DNA of 64,000 nucleotides, taken from NCBI RefSeq assembly GCF_020215665.1, contig NZ_CP084061.1:2450001-2514000 (forward strand). Reading direction: 5' to 3'. Each line of letters opens with the position of its first letter. The first letter of the stretch is position 1. This document shows positions 35,103-43,816 of this stretch, piece by piece. The notes below the pieces were generated by a model. It was not told where the DNA came from, ran no database searches, and worked only from the letters and a program-made list of their open reading frames with translations. Made by a program: the position numbers and the translations under genes. This stretch comes from Blautia parvula (GTDB lineage Bacteria; Bacillota; Clostridia; Lachnospirales; Lachnospiraceae).

Positions 35103-37202
35103 CTATATATATTCCAGTTCGCTGAACGCTTTTATAAATTCTTTCGTTCCATAACCCTCGAATTCTGCCTCCAGCATGGTTTCATCCTCCCGCACAACCA
35201 CACCTGTTCCGTATCTGGGATGCCGGACACGCTTTGTTGGGGCTGGCTCCTGTTCCCGCAGACTTCGCTTCTGTTCCTGCAGACTTCGCTTCTGTTCCTG
35301 CAGACTCCGCTCCTGTTCCTGCGTTCTCTGTTCCTGCACCTGGCGTTTCAGCTCCTGCAGGCTGACAGCGGGTCCCCGCTCTTCCTCCCCTTCCAGAAGG
35401 CGCGGCGGAATCATGCGGATGTATCGGCTCTCCCCCGGCATGGCCCTCTCACCGGGATTTGTATAATAAGACAGCTCCAGTCTGTCTTTTGCCCTGGTGA
35501 TTCCAACGAAAAACAGCCTGCGTTCTTCCTCTTCTCCATCCATGTCTCTGGTTTTAAGGGGAATCAGGCCATAATTTACCCCTGTGATAAACACACAAGA
35601 AAACTCCAGCCCCTTTGATGCGTGCAGTGTCATAAGCTTCACACTGTCTTTCTCTTCGCTGATCTCCTCCCTCAGCACATCCAGCCCGTAGAGAGAGGAG
35701 GAATTGATAAACGCCCGCATTCCCGCCTCCTGGTTCTCTTGCTGCTCCTTCACATAGTCAAACATGATCTGAAACAGCCTGTGCACGGCATCCCTGTCCT
35801 CCATGTAAGAAGCAGACACAGGATTCAGATACCGCTCCAGTTCAAAATAGGAAAACAGTGCTTCCTCATCTCCGAGTTCCTCACAGATTCGGCTGAATCC
35901 GCACATCTTATCAAACAGAAGACTGGCTCCCGGCTTACTGTTGCAGACAATCTCTTTTGCCTTCTTCTCACTGATTCCCTCCCCGTACTCCCGGCTGGCG
36001 AGCACATAGATGCCGGATGGGGTATCTTTTTTATTCAGTGAAAAGCGCAGCAGGCGGATGCACCACCGAAGCACAGGCACATCCCCCACCGTTCTTTTTA
36101 ATGAGACCTCAAAGGGAATCCCCTCTCTGGAAAACACATCCTCAAACATTCCGGACTGGCTCTGCAGGCGGTAAAAAACAGCCATCTCCCCGTATGGCGT
36201 GCCCTCCCTATGCAGCTTTTTTATTCTTCCCGCAAGATAGCAGGCATCCTGAAAAGCATCATACTGCCGTTTCACGATTATTTTATTCCCCGGCTCCCGC
36301 ACGCCTGTAAGGGGGCTGCCGTTCTGCAGAAAGCACCGGGCAGCCTCCAGGATAGAGGAGCTGGAACGGTAATTGATGGGGAGGGTCAACTCTTTTGCCC
36401 GGTATTTATGTTTCAGGGTATAAAAAATTTGAAACGCACTGCCCCTCCAGCTATAGATCACCTGATTGGGATCTCCCACGGCAAAAAGATTGGCGCCTCT
36501 GCTGACCAGCCGGTCAAGGAAAACAAGCTGCTGGCTGTCACTGTCCTGGACCTCGTCTACAATGACCCATTTGGGAGACGGAGAATTTCCAATCTCCTCC
36601 CTCAAAAGAAGATTGGCATTTTCCAGCAGGTCAAAAAAGGTCATTTTGTCCTGACTGGCCTTTTCCTCCCGCAGCAGACGGACCAGATCAAAGATATCGT
36701 CCTGATATTTTGAAACTTTTTTCTCCTCCCCGCGGACAGCCATTGCCGACTCCAGTCTTTTCTTCAGGCGGTTCTTATATTTTATTTTCAGTTTGTGCTG
36801 CCGGATCAGATCAAGTGCCAGCTCCAGCTCTTCCTCAGGGTCTATGACCAGAAAATCTCTGGTATATCCCAGCTTTTCCACCGGAAGATATTCCCGCAGA
36901 TAATACAGGGCTGTGCTGTGAAAAGTACCGAATCCTCTGAGCTTTTCCACAGGCAGCTCCGGTTCTGCGGCCAGAAGCCTGGACTTTATCTCATCTGCGG
37001 CTTTATTTGTAAAAGTAAGGACCGTCATCTCCTCATAATTCACCTTTTTCACATGGTGGAGATACTGCACTTTGGATATCAGCACTGTGGTCTTGCCGCT
37101 CCCCACATTTGCATTTACTATGCAGGCAGGGCTTTCATCCAGAACTGCCTCTTTCTGATAGGGATTCAGTCTGTCCAGCTCTTTTTCATTGTATAATTCC
37201 AT
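35103..37202 (-). CDS. UvrD/PcrA-like superfamily I DNA helicase
   Basis: 3'-5' DNA helicase for repair or recombination. All SF1A motifs can be read: NANVGSGKTTVLI (I), TFTNKAADEIKSRL (Ia), VIVDEVQDSDSQQ (II), GDPNQVIYSWRGS (III), INYRSSSSILEAA (IV), LMTLHASKGLEFS (V) and FFVGITRAKDRLEL (VI). A low-complexity linker of repeated SLQEQKR units (35259-35321) leads to a C-terminal Tudor-like piece (VRHPRYGTGVVV) as in PcrA. ATG at 37202 has GAGGA upstream; a TTG further out is less likely. At 699 residues it is slightly shorter than PcrA and its motif II reads DEVQD, so it is probably a paralogue rather than the housekeeping PcrA. Confidence 0.92.
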   Translation of the reverse strand: MELYNEKELDRLNPYQKEAVLDESPACIVNANVGSGKTTVLISKVQYLHHVKKVNYEEMTVLTFTNKAADEIKSRLLAAEPELPVEKLRGFGTFHSTALYYLREYLPVEKLGYTRDFLVIDPEEELELALDLIRQHKLKIKYKNRLKKRLESAMAVRGEEKKVSKYQDDIFDLVRLLREEKASQDKMTFFDLLENANLLLREEIGNSPSPKWVIVDEVQDSDSQQLVFLDRLVSRGANLFAVGDPNQVIYSWRGSAFQIFYTLKHKYRAKELTLPINYRSSSSILEAARCFLQNGSPLTGVREPGNKIIVKRQYDAFQDACYLAGRIKKLHREGTPYGEMAVFYRLQSQSGMFEDVFSREGIPFEVSLKRTVGDVPVLRWCIRLLRFSLNKKDTPSGIYVLASREYGEGISEKKAKEIVCNSKPGASLLFDKMCGFSRICEELGDEEALFSYFELERYLNPVSASYMEDRDAVHRLFQIMFDYVKEQQENQEAGMRAFINSSSLYGLDVLREEISEEKDSVKLMTLHASKGLEFSCVFITGVNYGLIPLKTRDMDGEEEERRLFFVGITRAKDRLELSYYTNPGERAMPGESRYIRMIPPRLLEGEEERGPAVSLQELKRQVQEQRTQEQERSLQEQKRSLQEQKRSLREQEPAPTKRVRHPRYGTGVVVREDETMLEAEFEGYGTKEFIKAFSELEYI
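35259..35321 (-). repeat. Three 21-bp tandem repeats in the helicase linker
   Basis: Units at 35259, 35280 and 35301, each CAGACT(T/C)CGCT(T/C)CTGTTCCTG on the plus strand, code for LQEQKRS-type heptads that would form a short coiled coil. A degenerate partial copy follows. Unit length keeps the reading frame. Confidence 0.9.
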
Positions 37203-37309
37203 ATTTTCATCCTCGCCCGCAGCCGTACGGTTCAAATCACTGAACTGTTGTCCTGCTGTTTGTTACTGCATTTTGACTGGGGAGTATTCGCCCCATCGCA
37301 AAACAATTT

Positions 37310-39979
37310 TTATTTGGTATCATTTAGATGGGAATACCTTCGCCTGATTTTTTCTTCTGTATCTTTCCTGTTTTCTGTTCCTTCCGCCAGACGCACCTCC
37401 AGGCGCAGGGACGGGGGTGCATCCGTATAGAAGGAAATGATGTTTTTCAGGCTTAACCTGTTAGACGGTTCCAGGATCCAGGCCTGGTAAAAAGTACTGG
37501 ACGTGGGAAGAAACAGGGTGTCTCCCTCAATGCTTACCTGCTCCACGGTATTGAAAAACGCAGCCATGGTTTCCCCTTTCCGGCCTAAAAAGACGCAGAA
37601 CTCCTTCCATTTACGGGGCAGTTCCTCAAAGGAAAAGGGCTTCTGCATATAAGTGGAAGGTGTATGTTCCGGCAGTTTCATGCCCATAGGGGAATCCAGC
37701 TCTAAAAGCAGGTTTTCCAGGCCCCAATAGACAATCTTCTTATCCAGACGGTAATCTCCCACACAGGCAGCGCAGCCATCCTTACATTTGCAGCCTCCCA
37801 CCATTTCCATGGCATGTTCTATGATCTTCGGCATCAATTCATAGGCTTTCTCCGCGTAGCCCAGACCGCCCACATACTCGTCAAAAATGTACAGGCACAC
37901 TTCCTCCTGAAGCCCTGCGCCCAGATCCAGTGCATTGCCGGACATAGTGACACCTATGTCCTCCTGTTCTGTCATGGTCGCCATGCGGGCCGCGTTTCTG
38001 ATGGCATAGCAGATACCGTCAAAATGGTTATTTCTCAAAATCTGTCCGTTTCCCGATTCCCTTATAAGACTCCGGTACACCTGCACAACGTTTTTAGGAA
38101 TGGTGATCCAAGTACTCTCCGTGTCAAAATCTTTTGACAAAGGACGTGTAAGCTGCCCGTAACCCAAGTTCTGGTGGTTGTGAAACTGCAGCTTTTTATA
38201 CATGTAGACAGATTCTTTTACATTTACATCGCCGAAAAAAACTTTTGTCCTTTTGTATTCCTTTTCCGCATTTCCGTGTATGACCCGGATGGTGGTGCTG
38301 CTGCCCGGCATAGTGTAATAATTTCCACGGAAAGGAACCGCGTAGGAGGTCTTTGTCTCCTTATCCATGCGGACCACTTCATACTGGGCACCTCCGTGCA
38401 TGTACACAGCGCCCTCATGGATTTCACGGAACGCCTGCATCTCATCCATCTCTGTTATGATTCTGGCATTTTCCTGGTCCACCAGTTTATATCTGACTTT
38501 ATCGATATTCCTCAGGCTGAAATCTCCTGCCGGAAAGGTGTCTCCGCACCAGGAAAATCTGCCGTCCTGGGCGCTCAGCTCTTTGACTCTCAGCAGCACC
38601 GGGATCGTCTCACCCAAATCGGGAAAGACAGCGATATCATCAAGGGTGAGAGGCAGCTCCGCCGCCGCTGCCCGGATGTGGGCAAGCTCAATCAGCAGGT
38701 TGTCCCGGTCCACCACTGCACTTTCGCTCTCCCCGTCGAACAGCCAGTCCGGATTAATGGAAATGTACTGGTCAAAGGGCAGGTTATCCAGGATCAAATA
38801 GTTGGAACATGCCCTGCCGCTCCTTCCGGCCCTGCCGGTCTGCTGCCAGAAGGAAGCCTTGGTTCCCGGGTATCCGGCGAGTACGGTTGTGTCTATCTTG
38901 CCGATATCAATGCCCAGCTCCAGAGCGTTGGTGGAAATCAGGCCGCAAAGCTCTCCTGTGGTCATTTTGCGCTCAATCTCTTTTCGCTCCTTTGGGGTAT
39001 AGCCTCCCCGGTAGCCGGAGATCCGGTCAGCAGGCCCTGTACCGGATATATCCTCCCCGTCCAGCATGTCCCGGGCTTCTTTTAAGATGACCTCCACATT
39101 TCTGCGGGATTTTGCAAAGGTGAGAAAACTCTGTCCTTCCTCGGCAAGCTGTGCCGTCATGGCTGCTGCCACAGCGGTACTCTGTACCTGGCCGTAGTAT
39201 TGGTTGTCTTTTCCGTAAATCTTTGGCGGCTGGAGAAAGAAATACCGCTTTTCAGGTGCCGGAGAACCGTCCCTGTCAATGCGGATGAATTCTCTCTGGC
39301 ACACTGCCCGGGCAAGTTCCACGGGGTTTGCTATGGTAGCGGAACTGCAGAGGAACCTGGGTGATGCGTGATAGTATCTGCAGATTCTGGAAAGACGGCG
39401 GAACACATTGGCAAGATGGGAGCCAAAGGCGCCGCGGTAGGTGTGGAGTTCATCTATGACAATGTATTTTAAGTTGGAGAATATGAAGTCAAAGCCGGCT
39501 TTGCTGTGGTTTGGGAGAAAAGCGCTGTTGAGCATTTCCGGGTTGGTCAGGATAATGTTGGCATTCTTCCTGATACGGCTGCGCTCCGTGGGCGGCGTAT
39601 CACCGTCGTACACCCCTGCCGACAGTCTGTGTTCTCCAAATGTCTCGATCCAGGGGCGGATGGCACGGTACTGGTCGCTTGCCAGGGCTTTTGTGGGGTA
39701 GAGGAAAATGGCTCTTGACTGAGGATTAGAGAGGATTTCCTGTACGACCGGGAGGAGGAAACCCAGGGTTTTGCCGCTGGCGGTGGAGGTTGTGATGACG
39801 ATGTTTTTGCCCTGGGTGGCCTGGGTGAACATTTCGGCCTGGTGGGTGTAGAGGCTGGGGATGCCGTGGGTGGACAGGTGGGTGCGGATTTCCTCTGACA
39901 GGGTCTGGGGGTAGGGGGCGTACTGCGGGGGGATGGAAGGGGTTGTTTTTTGGTAGGTGATGAGGTTTTCTATTTGCAT
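37310..39979 (-). CDS. DEAD/DEAH-box helicase with DUF1998 domain, MrfA/YprA-like
   Basis: Superfamily II helicase of 889 residues. N-terminal motor: STASGKTLGF (I), YPTKALASDQ (Ia), VIDELHTYRG (II), SSATIANP (III). Second motor: STNALELGIDIG and QQTGRAGRSGR (VI). The C-terminal DUF1998 region ends with the four-cysteine site CKCKDGCAACVGDY. This layout matches Bacillus MrfA, a helicase of mitomycin-lesion repair. The partner MrfB exonuclease is not adjacent. The 5' part of the gene lies in a zone of extreme strand composition bias (see findings), without visible damage to the protein. Confidence 0.92.
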   Translation of the reverse strand: MQIENLITYQKTTPSIPPQYAPYPQTLSEEIRTHLSTHGIPSLYTHQAEMFTQATQGKNIVITTSTASGKTLGFLLPVVQEILSNPQSRAIFLYPTKALASDQYRAIRPWIETFGEHRLSAGVYDGDTPPTERSRIRKNANIILTNPEMLNSAFLPNHSKAGFDFIFSNLKYIVIDELHTYRGAFGSHLANVFRRLSRICRYYHASPRFLCSSATIANPVELARAVCQREFIRIDRDGSPAPEKRYFFLQPPKIYGKDNQYYGQVQSTAVAAAMTAQLAEEGQSFLTFAKSRRNVEVILKEARDMLDGEDISGTGPADRISGYRGGYTPKERKEIERKMTTGELCGLISTNALELGIDIGKIDTTVLAGYPGTKASFWQQTGRAGRSGRACSNYLILDNLPFDQYISINPDWLFDGESESAVVDRDNLLIELAHIRAAAAELPLTLDDIAVFPDLGETIPVLLRVKELSAQDGRFSWCGDTFPAGDFSLRNIDKVRYKLVDQENARIITEMDEMQAFREIHEGAVYMHGGAQYEVVRMDKETKTSYAVPFRGNYYTMPGSSTTIRVIHGNAEKEYKRTKVFFGDVNVKESVYMYKKLQFHNHQNLGYGQLTRPLSKDFDTESTWITIPKNVVQVYRSLIRESGNGQILRNNHFDGICYAIRNAARMATMTEQEDIGVTMSGNALDLGAGLQEEVCLYIFDEYVGGLGYAEKAYELMPKIIEHAMEMVGGCKCKDGCAACVGDYRLDKKIVYWGLENLLLELDSPMGMKLPEHTPSTYMQKPFSFEELPRKWKEFCVFLGRKGETMAAFFNTVEQVSIEGDTLFLPTSSTFYQAWILEPSNRLSLKNIISFYTDAPPSLRLEVRLAEGTENRKDTEEKIRRRYSHLNDTK

Positions 39980-40075
39980 GGTTTTGACTCCTGGGGTGAT
40001 TTTTTGTTTATAGGAACGTTTGTTCTTAGTTTAGCATTTTTTTTTGGGGGATGCAATGGGGTTGTGGCTTCGATT

Positions 40076-40139
40076 GTGGCTCACGGACGGGACCATCAGA
40101 GGGCCGGGGGCGGGAGGGCAGAGGCCCTCTGATGGTCCC
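40076..40139 (+). repeat. 14-mer plus GC-rich hairpin element, copy A
   Basis: GTGGCTCACGGACG (40076-40089) is directly followed by a perfect 17-bp stem, GGGACCATCAGAGGGCC (40089-40105) with its complement at 40123-40139, and a 17-nt G-rich loop. No T tract follows, so it is not a normal terminator, and it stands between divergent genes where none is needed. The same 14-mer precedes a hairpin at 62284-62359 on the other strand. In the gap 39980-40329 the only other items I see are the promoter and operators at 40204-40277. Confidence 0.8.
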
Positions 40140-40203
40140 TGACGGTGAAGTGCGGATGTAAAAGTAAACAGAGCAGTTTTTAGATTAATTGAGGATTTGC
40201 GGA

Positions 40204-40277
40204 TTGACATTTGGGGTGGATGTGGTATTATGGAAACAAGTGTTTTAAATCGTATGTTTTAAATCAGATGATTTAAA
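40204..40277 (+). promoter_or_regulatory. Promoter and operators of the TetR/ABC operon
   Basis: TTGACA (40204-40209) and TATTAT (40226-40231) are 16 bp apart. Downstream are two direct copies of TGTTTTAAATC (40241-40251 and 40255-40265). An inverted repeat TTTAAATC-AGAT-GATTTAAA (40258-40277) overlaps the second copy. This is a typical autoregulatory layout for the TetR-like gene that follows. Confidence 0.7.
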
Positions 40278-40329
40278 TTATATTTTGCTGAATATCTATG
40301 TGTATATTATGAGAATGGAGGGGTTTGGG

Positions 40330-40920
40330 ATGCCGCCTAGGGCTAAGTTTACGAGGGAAGAGATTGTGGATGCGGGGTTGAGGATTGTTCGGAGACGGGG
40401 GATGGGGGGTGTTACGGCCAGGGAATTGGGGGCGGAGCTGGGGAGTTCTGCAAGGCCGGTGTTTACGGTGTTTCAAAGTATGGAAGAGGTGCAGGCGGAG
40501 ATTGTGAAGGCTGCCAGGGAGGTTTATAACAGGAGTGTGAAGCGGGGGCTTAAGCAGGATATGGCTTTCCGGAGTGTGGGGATGGAGTATATCCGGTTTG
40601 CACAAAGGGAACCTCAGCTTTTTCGGCTTTTGTTTATGACGGAGAGGGAGGAAATGCCTGATGTGAAGGATGTGCTCTTCGCTATTGATGATAACCATGA
40701 GGAGATTCTGCAGTCGGTTCGGGAGCAGTATGGACTGAGTGATGAGGATGCGTGGACTTTGTACCGGCATTTGTGGGTCTATACTCATGGGATCGCTGCT
40801 CTCTGCGCTACCAATGTGTGCAGTTTTGAGGAGAAGGAGACTGAGGAAATGATGACTGAGGTTTTTACAGGAGTATTGAAAAATATAAAGGCAGGTGAAC
40901 GGCATGATCAGAGCTTGTGA
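40330..40920 (+). CDS. TetR/AcrR family transcriptional regulator
   Basis: An N-terminal HTH (FTREEIVDAGLRIVRRRGMG to VTARELGAELG) and a helical ligand-binding domain; 196 residues. ATG at 40330 has GGAGGGG 6 bp upstream, better than an ATG 45 bp further out. The position after the first HTH helix that is usually TYYYF reads PVFTVFQS, as in TetR members tied to ABC exporters. It overlaps the ABC ATPase gene by 17 bp, so it controls its own operon. Its coding strand is markedly C-poor and G-rich toward the 5' end. Confidence 0.87.
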   Translation: MPPRAKFTREEIVDAGLRIVRRRGMGGVTARELGAELGSSARPVFTVFQSMEEVQAEIVKAAREVYNRSVKRGLKQDMAFRSVGMEYIRFAQREPQLFRLLFMTEREEMPDVKDVLFAIDDNHEEILQSVREQYGLSDEDAWTLYRHLWVYTHGIAALCATNVCSFEEKETEEMMTEVFTGVLKNIKAGERHDQSL

Positions 40921-41596
40921 TCTTTTTAAGTCTTATGGGAGTGCCGATAATCCGTTTCCGGTGCTTCGGGGGATTTCCCTGGATATTGAGGACGGGGAGT
41001 TTGCCGTTATTTTAGGGGCTTCCGGGTCCGGGAAGTCTACGCTGCTGAATGTTTTGTCGGGATTGGAGACGCCGGATCAGGGGGATGTCTATTATGAGGA
41101 GAAAAAGATCACCGGGCTCAGTGAAAGTGAACTGACACGGTTTCGGAGGGAACAGGTGGGGTTTATTTTCCAGCAGTATTACCTGCTGCCTCATATGAAT
41201 GTGGATAAGAATGTGAAAATGGGGGCAGACCTGTCCGGTAATAAGGATTACCGGGAGGTGATCGAAGCTGTGGGGCTTGGGGATAAGCTGGAAAAGCTGC
41301 CCGGGGAGCTGAGCGGCGGGGAACAGCAGCGTGTCTCCGTGGCAAGGGCACTGGCGAAAAAGCCCAGGGTGCTGTTTCTGGATGAGCCGACAGGCGCTCT
41401 TGATGAGGCTACCGGAAGACTGGTGCTTGACTATATCTGCAGGCTGCAGAAAATGTATCATTTTACGGTTGTGATGGTTACGCATAATCAGAATATTGCG
41501 CAGATGGCCCACAAGGTCATTCTTATGAACAGCGGTAAGATCAGGGATCTGTACAGAAATGACACACAGAAAACAGCTTATGAGATAGGATGGTGA
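40904..41596 (+). CDS. ABC transporter ATP-binding protein, MacB/LolD-like
   Basis: ATPase of an FtsX-type (mechanotransmission) ABC system. Walker [11 protein letters not shown]-loop FIFQQYYLL, signature [15 protein letters not shown], Walker [11 protein letters not shown] and the H-loop VTHN are all intact in 230 residues. ATG at 40904 has AGG 9 bp upstream; a GTG at 40895 is the alternative. It is cotranscribed with the TetR-like gene and the FtsX-like permease; likely exports or senses an antimicrobial peptide or lipid. Confidence 0.93.
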   Translation: MIRACDLFKSYGSADNPFPVLRGISLDIEDGEFAVILGASGSGKSTLLNVLSGLETPDQGDVYYEEKKITGLSESELTRFRREQVGFIFQQYYLLPHMNVDKNVKMGADLSGNKDYREVIEAVGLGDKLEKLPGELSGGEQQRVSVARALAKKPRVLFLDEPTGALDEATGRLVLDYICRLQKMYHFTVVMVTHNQNIAQMAHKVILMNSGKIRDLYRNDTQKTAYEIGW

Positions 41597-41600
41597 TGGT

Positions 41601-42755
41601 ATGGTAGTGGAACTCAAGGATGCCGCTAAATTTACCGGAATTTTTATTATATCCTGCTGTGCAGTGTTTGTCTGTACCCTGTTTTTGAACTTTAATATGG
41701 ATATGGCAGGGATACGGGATGAGATTGCGCCCGGGCCTGTCACTGTGTTTTATGAGGCTCAGGTCTCCTCCGGCAAAATGATAAGCTACGTGAGCGGAGG
41801 GTGCCTTCTGCTCACCTCTGTGATCATGCTGTTCTTTTATATTAAGCATTATATTGACAGTCACAGAAAAGAACTGGGGATTTTAAAAGCTCTGGGGTAT
41901 TCTGATTTTAAGATCGCGCGCGGGTTCTGGGTGTTTGGGTTCAGTGTGCTGGTTGGAACCGGTGTTGGATTCGGGGGAGCTTTTCTCTTGATGCCCAGAT
42001 TTTACAGGGTGATGAATGAAGAGAATATCCTGCCGGATATTGCCGTACAGTTTCATTTCTCACTGCTTGTCTGCCTGGTTCTGATTCCTGCTGCATCCTT
42101 TTCCGCTCTCGCTGTCCTTTACGGATGCCGAAAGCTGGGAAGCCCTGTGCTGACACTTCTCAGCGGGAAACAGGGCGGGATCTTCAAGATAAGACGACAG
42201 AAAAAAAGCGGCAGAAAGAATCTTTCCTTTCTGCAGGATTTAAGGCAGAGCACGGCCAGAAGCCGGATCTCACTTGTGTTTTTCATTGGATTTGCTTCTT
42301 TTTGTTATTCTTCTATGATGCAGATGACTTTCGGTATGGATGAACTGGCAAGTCCTATGTTCACGGCGATCATATTTGTGATCGGGATTGTACTTTCTTT
42401 TACCACACTTCTTCTGTCTGTCACAACCGTTGTTGACTCCAATACCAAGACCATTGCCATGATGCGGGTATTTGGGTATTCGCAGAAAGACTGCAGAAAA
42501 GCCATTCTGGACGGGTACAGACCTGTGGCTTACACAGGATTTGCCATCGGCACCGCGTATCAGTACGGGCTGGTGAAAGGCATGGTTTCCATTATTTTTA
42601 AGGATGTGCCTGAAGTTCCCGATTACACCTTTAACTGGCAGGCGCTTTTTATCACTCTGCTCTCCTTTGCTGTGGTATATGAGTGTATGATGCTTTGTTA
42701 TTCTGTGCGGATCAAAAACATTTCTTTAAAGGAAATCATGCTAGAGCGTGTTTGA
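41601..42755 (+). CDS. FtsX-like ABC transporter permease
   Basis: Membrane partner of the preceding ATPase. Segments at about 12-30, 58-76, 108-130 and 148-168, then a cytoplasmic loop, then at about 222-245, 255-280, 305-325 and 345-365 indicate two FtsX-like halves with only short extracellular loops. It starts 4 bp after the ATPase stop. The last codons (CTA GAG CGT GTT TGA) lie inside the palindromic element that begins at 42741, so residues LERV and the stop codon come from that element. The natural C-terminus was probably different, but only the extreme end is affected. Confidence 0.88.
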   Translation: MVVELKDAAKFTGIFIISCCAVFVCTLFLNFNMDMAGIRDEIAPGPVTVFYEAQVSSGKMISYVSGGCLLLTSVIMLFFYIKHYIDSHRKELGILKALGYSDFKIARGFWVFGFSVLVGTGVGFGGAFLLMPRFYRVMNEENILPDIAVQFHFSLLVCLVLIPAASFSALAVLYGCRKLGSPVLTLLSGKQGGIFKIRRQKKSGRKNLSFLQDLRQSTARSRISLVFFIGFASFCYSSMMQMTFGMDELASPMFTAIIFVIGIVLSFTTLLLSVTTVVDSNTKTIAMMRVFGYSQKDCRKAILDGYRPVAYTGFAIGTAYQYGLVKGMVSIIFKDVPEVPDYTFNWQALFITLLSFAVVYECMMLCYSVRIKNISLKEIMLERV

Positions 42756-42906
42756 AAATTGCTTTCGGCAAGCTGTGCGTCACAGTTTGTGGGAGATTTG
42801 ACCCCGATGAAGGAGGCGTAGCGGGCTACGCTGACTGAATTGGGGGCAAATATCCCGCAAAGTGGGGCGTGCAGATTGTCGGAATGAATTTTCAAACAGG
42901 CTCTAG
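42741..42906. repeat. 166-bp near-perfect palindromic element (MITE-like)
   Basis: The segment from CTAGAGCGTGTTTGAAAATT (42741-42760) to AATTTTCAAACAGGCTCTAG (42887-42906) is an inverted repeat along almost its entire length, centred at GCGTAGC-GG-GCTACGC near 42823. Both arms carry matching blocks (for example GGGAGATTTGACCCC against GGGGGCAAATATCCC). It contains no transposase gene. No other copy was noticed in this window. It behaves like an inserted mobile palindrome and supplies the stop of the upstream permease gene. Confidence 0.85.
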
Positions 42907-42938
42907 ACTGACCATTCTTCTCACTGCTGCATTTTCCC

Positions 42939-42967
42939 TTGCATACTTTTCATAAAATGCGTATGAT
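42939..42967 (+). promoter_or_regulatory. Promoter of the metallo-hydrolase/MerR genes
   Basis: TTGCAT and TATGAT are 17 bp apart, 28 bp upstream of the ATG at 42995 (ribosome binding site AGGAGG). It starts directly after the palindromic element. Confidence 0.6.
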
Positions 42968-42994
42968 ATACAAAAGTAAACCAGGAGGTTTCAT

Positions 42995-43801
42995 ATGAAA
43001 TTAACCGTTCTAGTGGACAACAACACGTATATCGACCAATATTATGCAGGGGAACCGGCAGTCAGCTACTACATCGAAACCGATGATATAAAAATTCTCT
43101 TTGACACCGGGTATTCGGATATCTTTATTAAAAATGCGTGCTCCATGGGCATTGACTTAGATTCCCTCACGCATATTGTTCTCTCCCACGGCCACAATGA
43201 CCACAGCAGAGGATTAAAATATCTGCGGCATCACTATGATCTGCCGGATATCCGGCTTATCGCACATCCCCTGTGTTTCCAACCAAAATACTACGAAAAT
43301 GAATACATAGGCTCCCCCTATTCTTTGGAAGAGATCACTGAAAACTTCCGATTTGAGCCTGCCGAATCACCTGTTTTTCTCTCCGAAAACTGCCTTTTTC
43401 TCGGCCGGATCCCCGATCTGCATGACTTTGAAAAACGCAGCCCCATCGGTACAGCCACAACAAACGGTCAGAAAACAGAGGATCTCTGCCCGGATGATTC
43501 CGCCTTGGTATGCAGGACAGACAAAGGGCTTTTCATCGTCACCGGCTGCTCCCACAGCGGAATCTGCAATATCACGGACTATGCGCGCAGTGTCTGCCGG
43601 GAACAGAGGGTTGCAGGCATCATAGGCGGATTCCATCTCTTTGATACAGACACACGGCTTGCCCGTACCATTGAATATCTGAAGGCTCTGTCCCCGGATA
43701 TCCTGTATCCCTGCCACTGTGTTTCCCTTAAGGCTAAAGCCGAAATGCTGAAATATATGGACATCGAAGAGGTCGGCGTGGGCCTTACCATAGAATTGTA
43801 G
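42995..43801 (+). CDS. MBL-fold metallo-hydrolase
   Basis: Metallo-beta-lactamase fold protein of 268 residues with the metal motif SHGHNDHSRG, later His in TGCSHSGICN and GGFHLF, and the C-terminal YPCHC. The pattern agrees with the COG1237 group related to 7,8-dihydropterin-6-methyl-(ribofuranosyl)-aminobenzene phosphate synthase, whose bacterial members have no settled function. The MerR regulator gene starts 15 bp after it, so the two are one transcript. Confidence 0.87.
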   Translation: MKLTVLVDNNTYIDQYYAGEPAVSYYIETDDIKILFDTGYSDIFIKNACSMGIDLDSLTHIVLSHGHNDHSRGLKYLRHHYDLPDIRLIAHPLCFQPKYYENEYIGSPYSLEEITENFRFEPAESPVFLSENCLFLGRIPDLHDFEKRSPIGTATTNGQKTEDLCPDDSALVCRTDKGLFIVTGCSHSGICNITDYARSVCREQRVAGIIGGFHLFDTDTRLARTIEYLKALSPDILYPCHCVSLKAKAEMLKYMDIEEVGVGLTIEL

Positions 43802-43816
43802 ACAACAGGTGAAAAA

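Noticed and set aside
35103-37202. Defence-island interpretation of the two helicases at 35-40 kb
   Set aside because: The UvrD-like and MrfA-like proteins have complete housekeeping-repair motifs and no nuclease, methylase or other defence partners beside them.
40089-40139. Hairpin at 40.1 kb as an ordinary terminator
   Set aside because: It lies between divergent genes, has no T tract on either side, and shares a lead 14-mer with the element at 62.3 kb.
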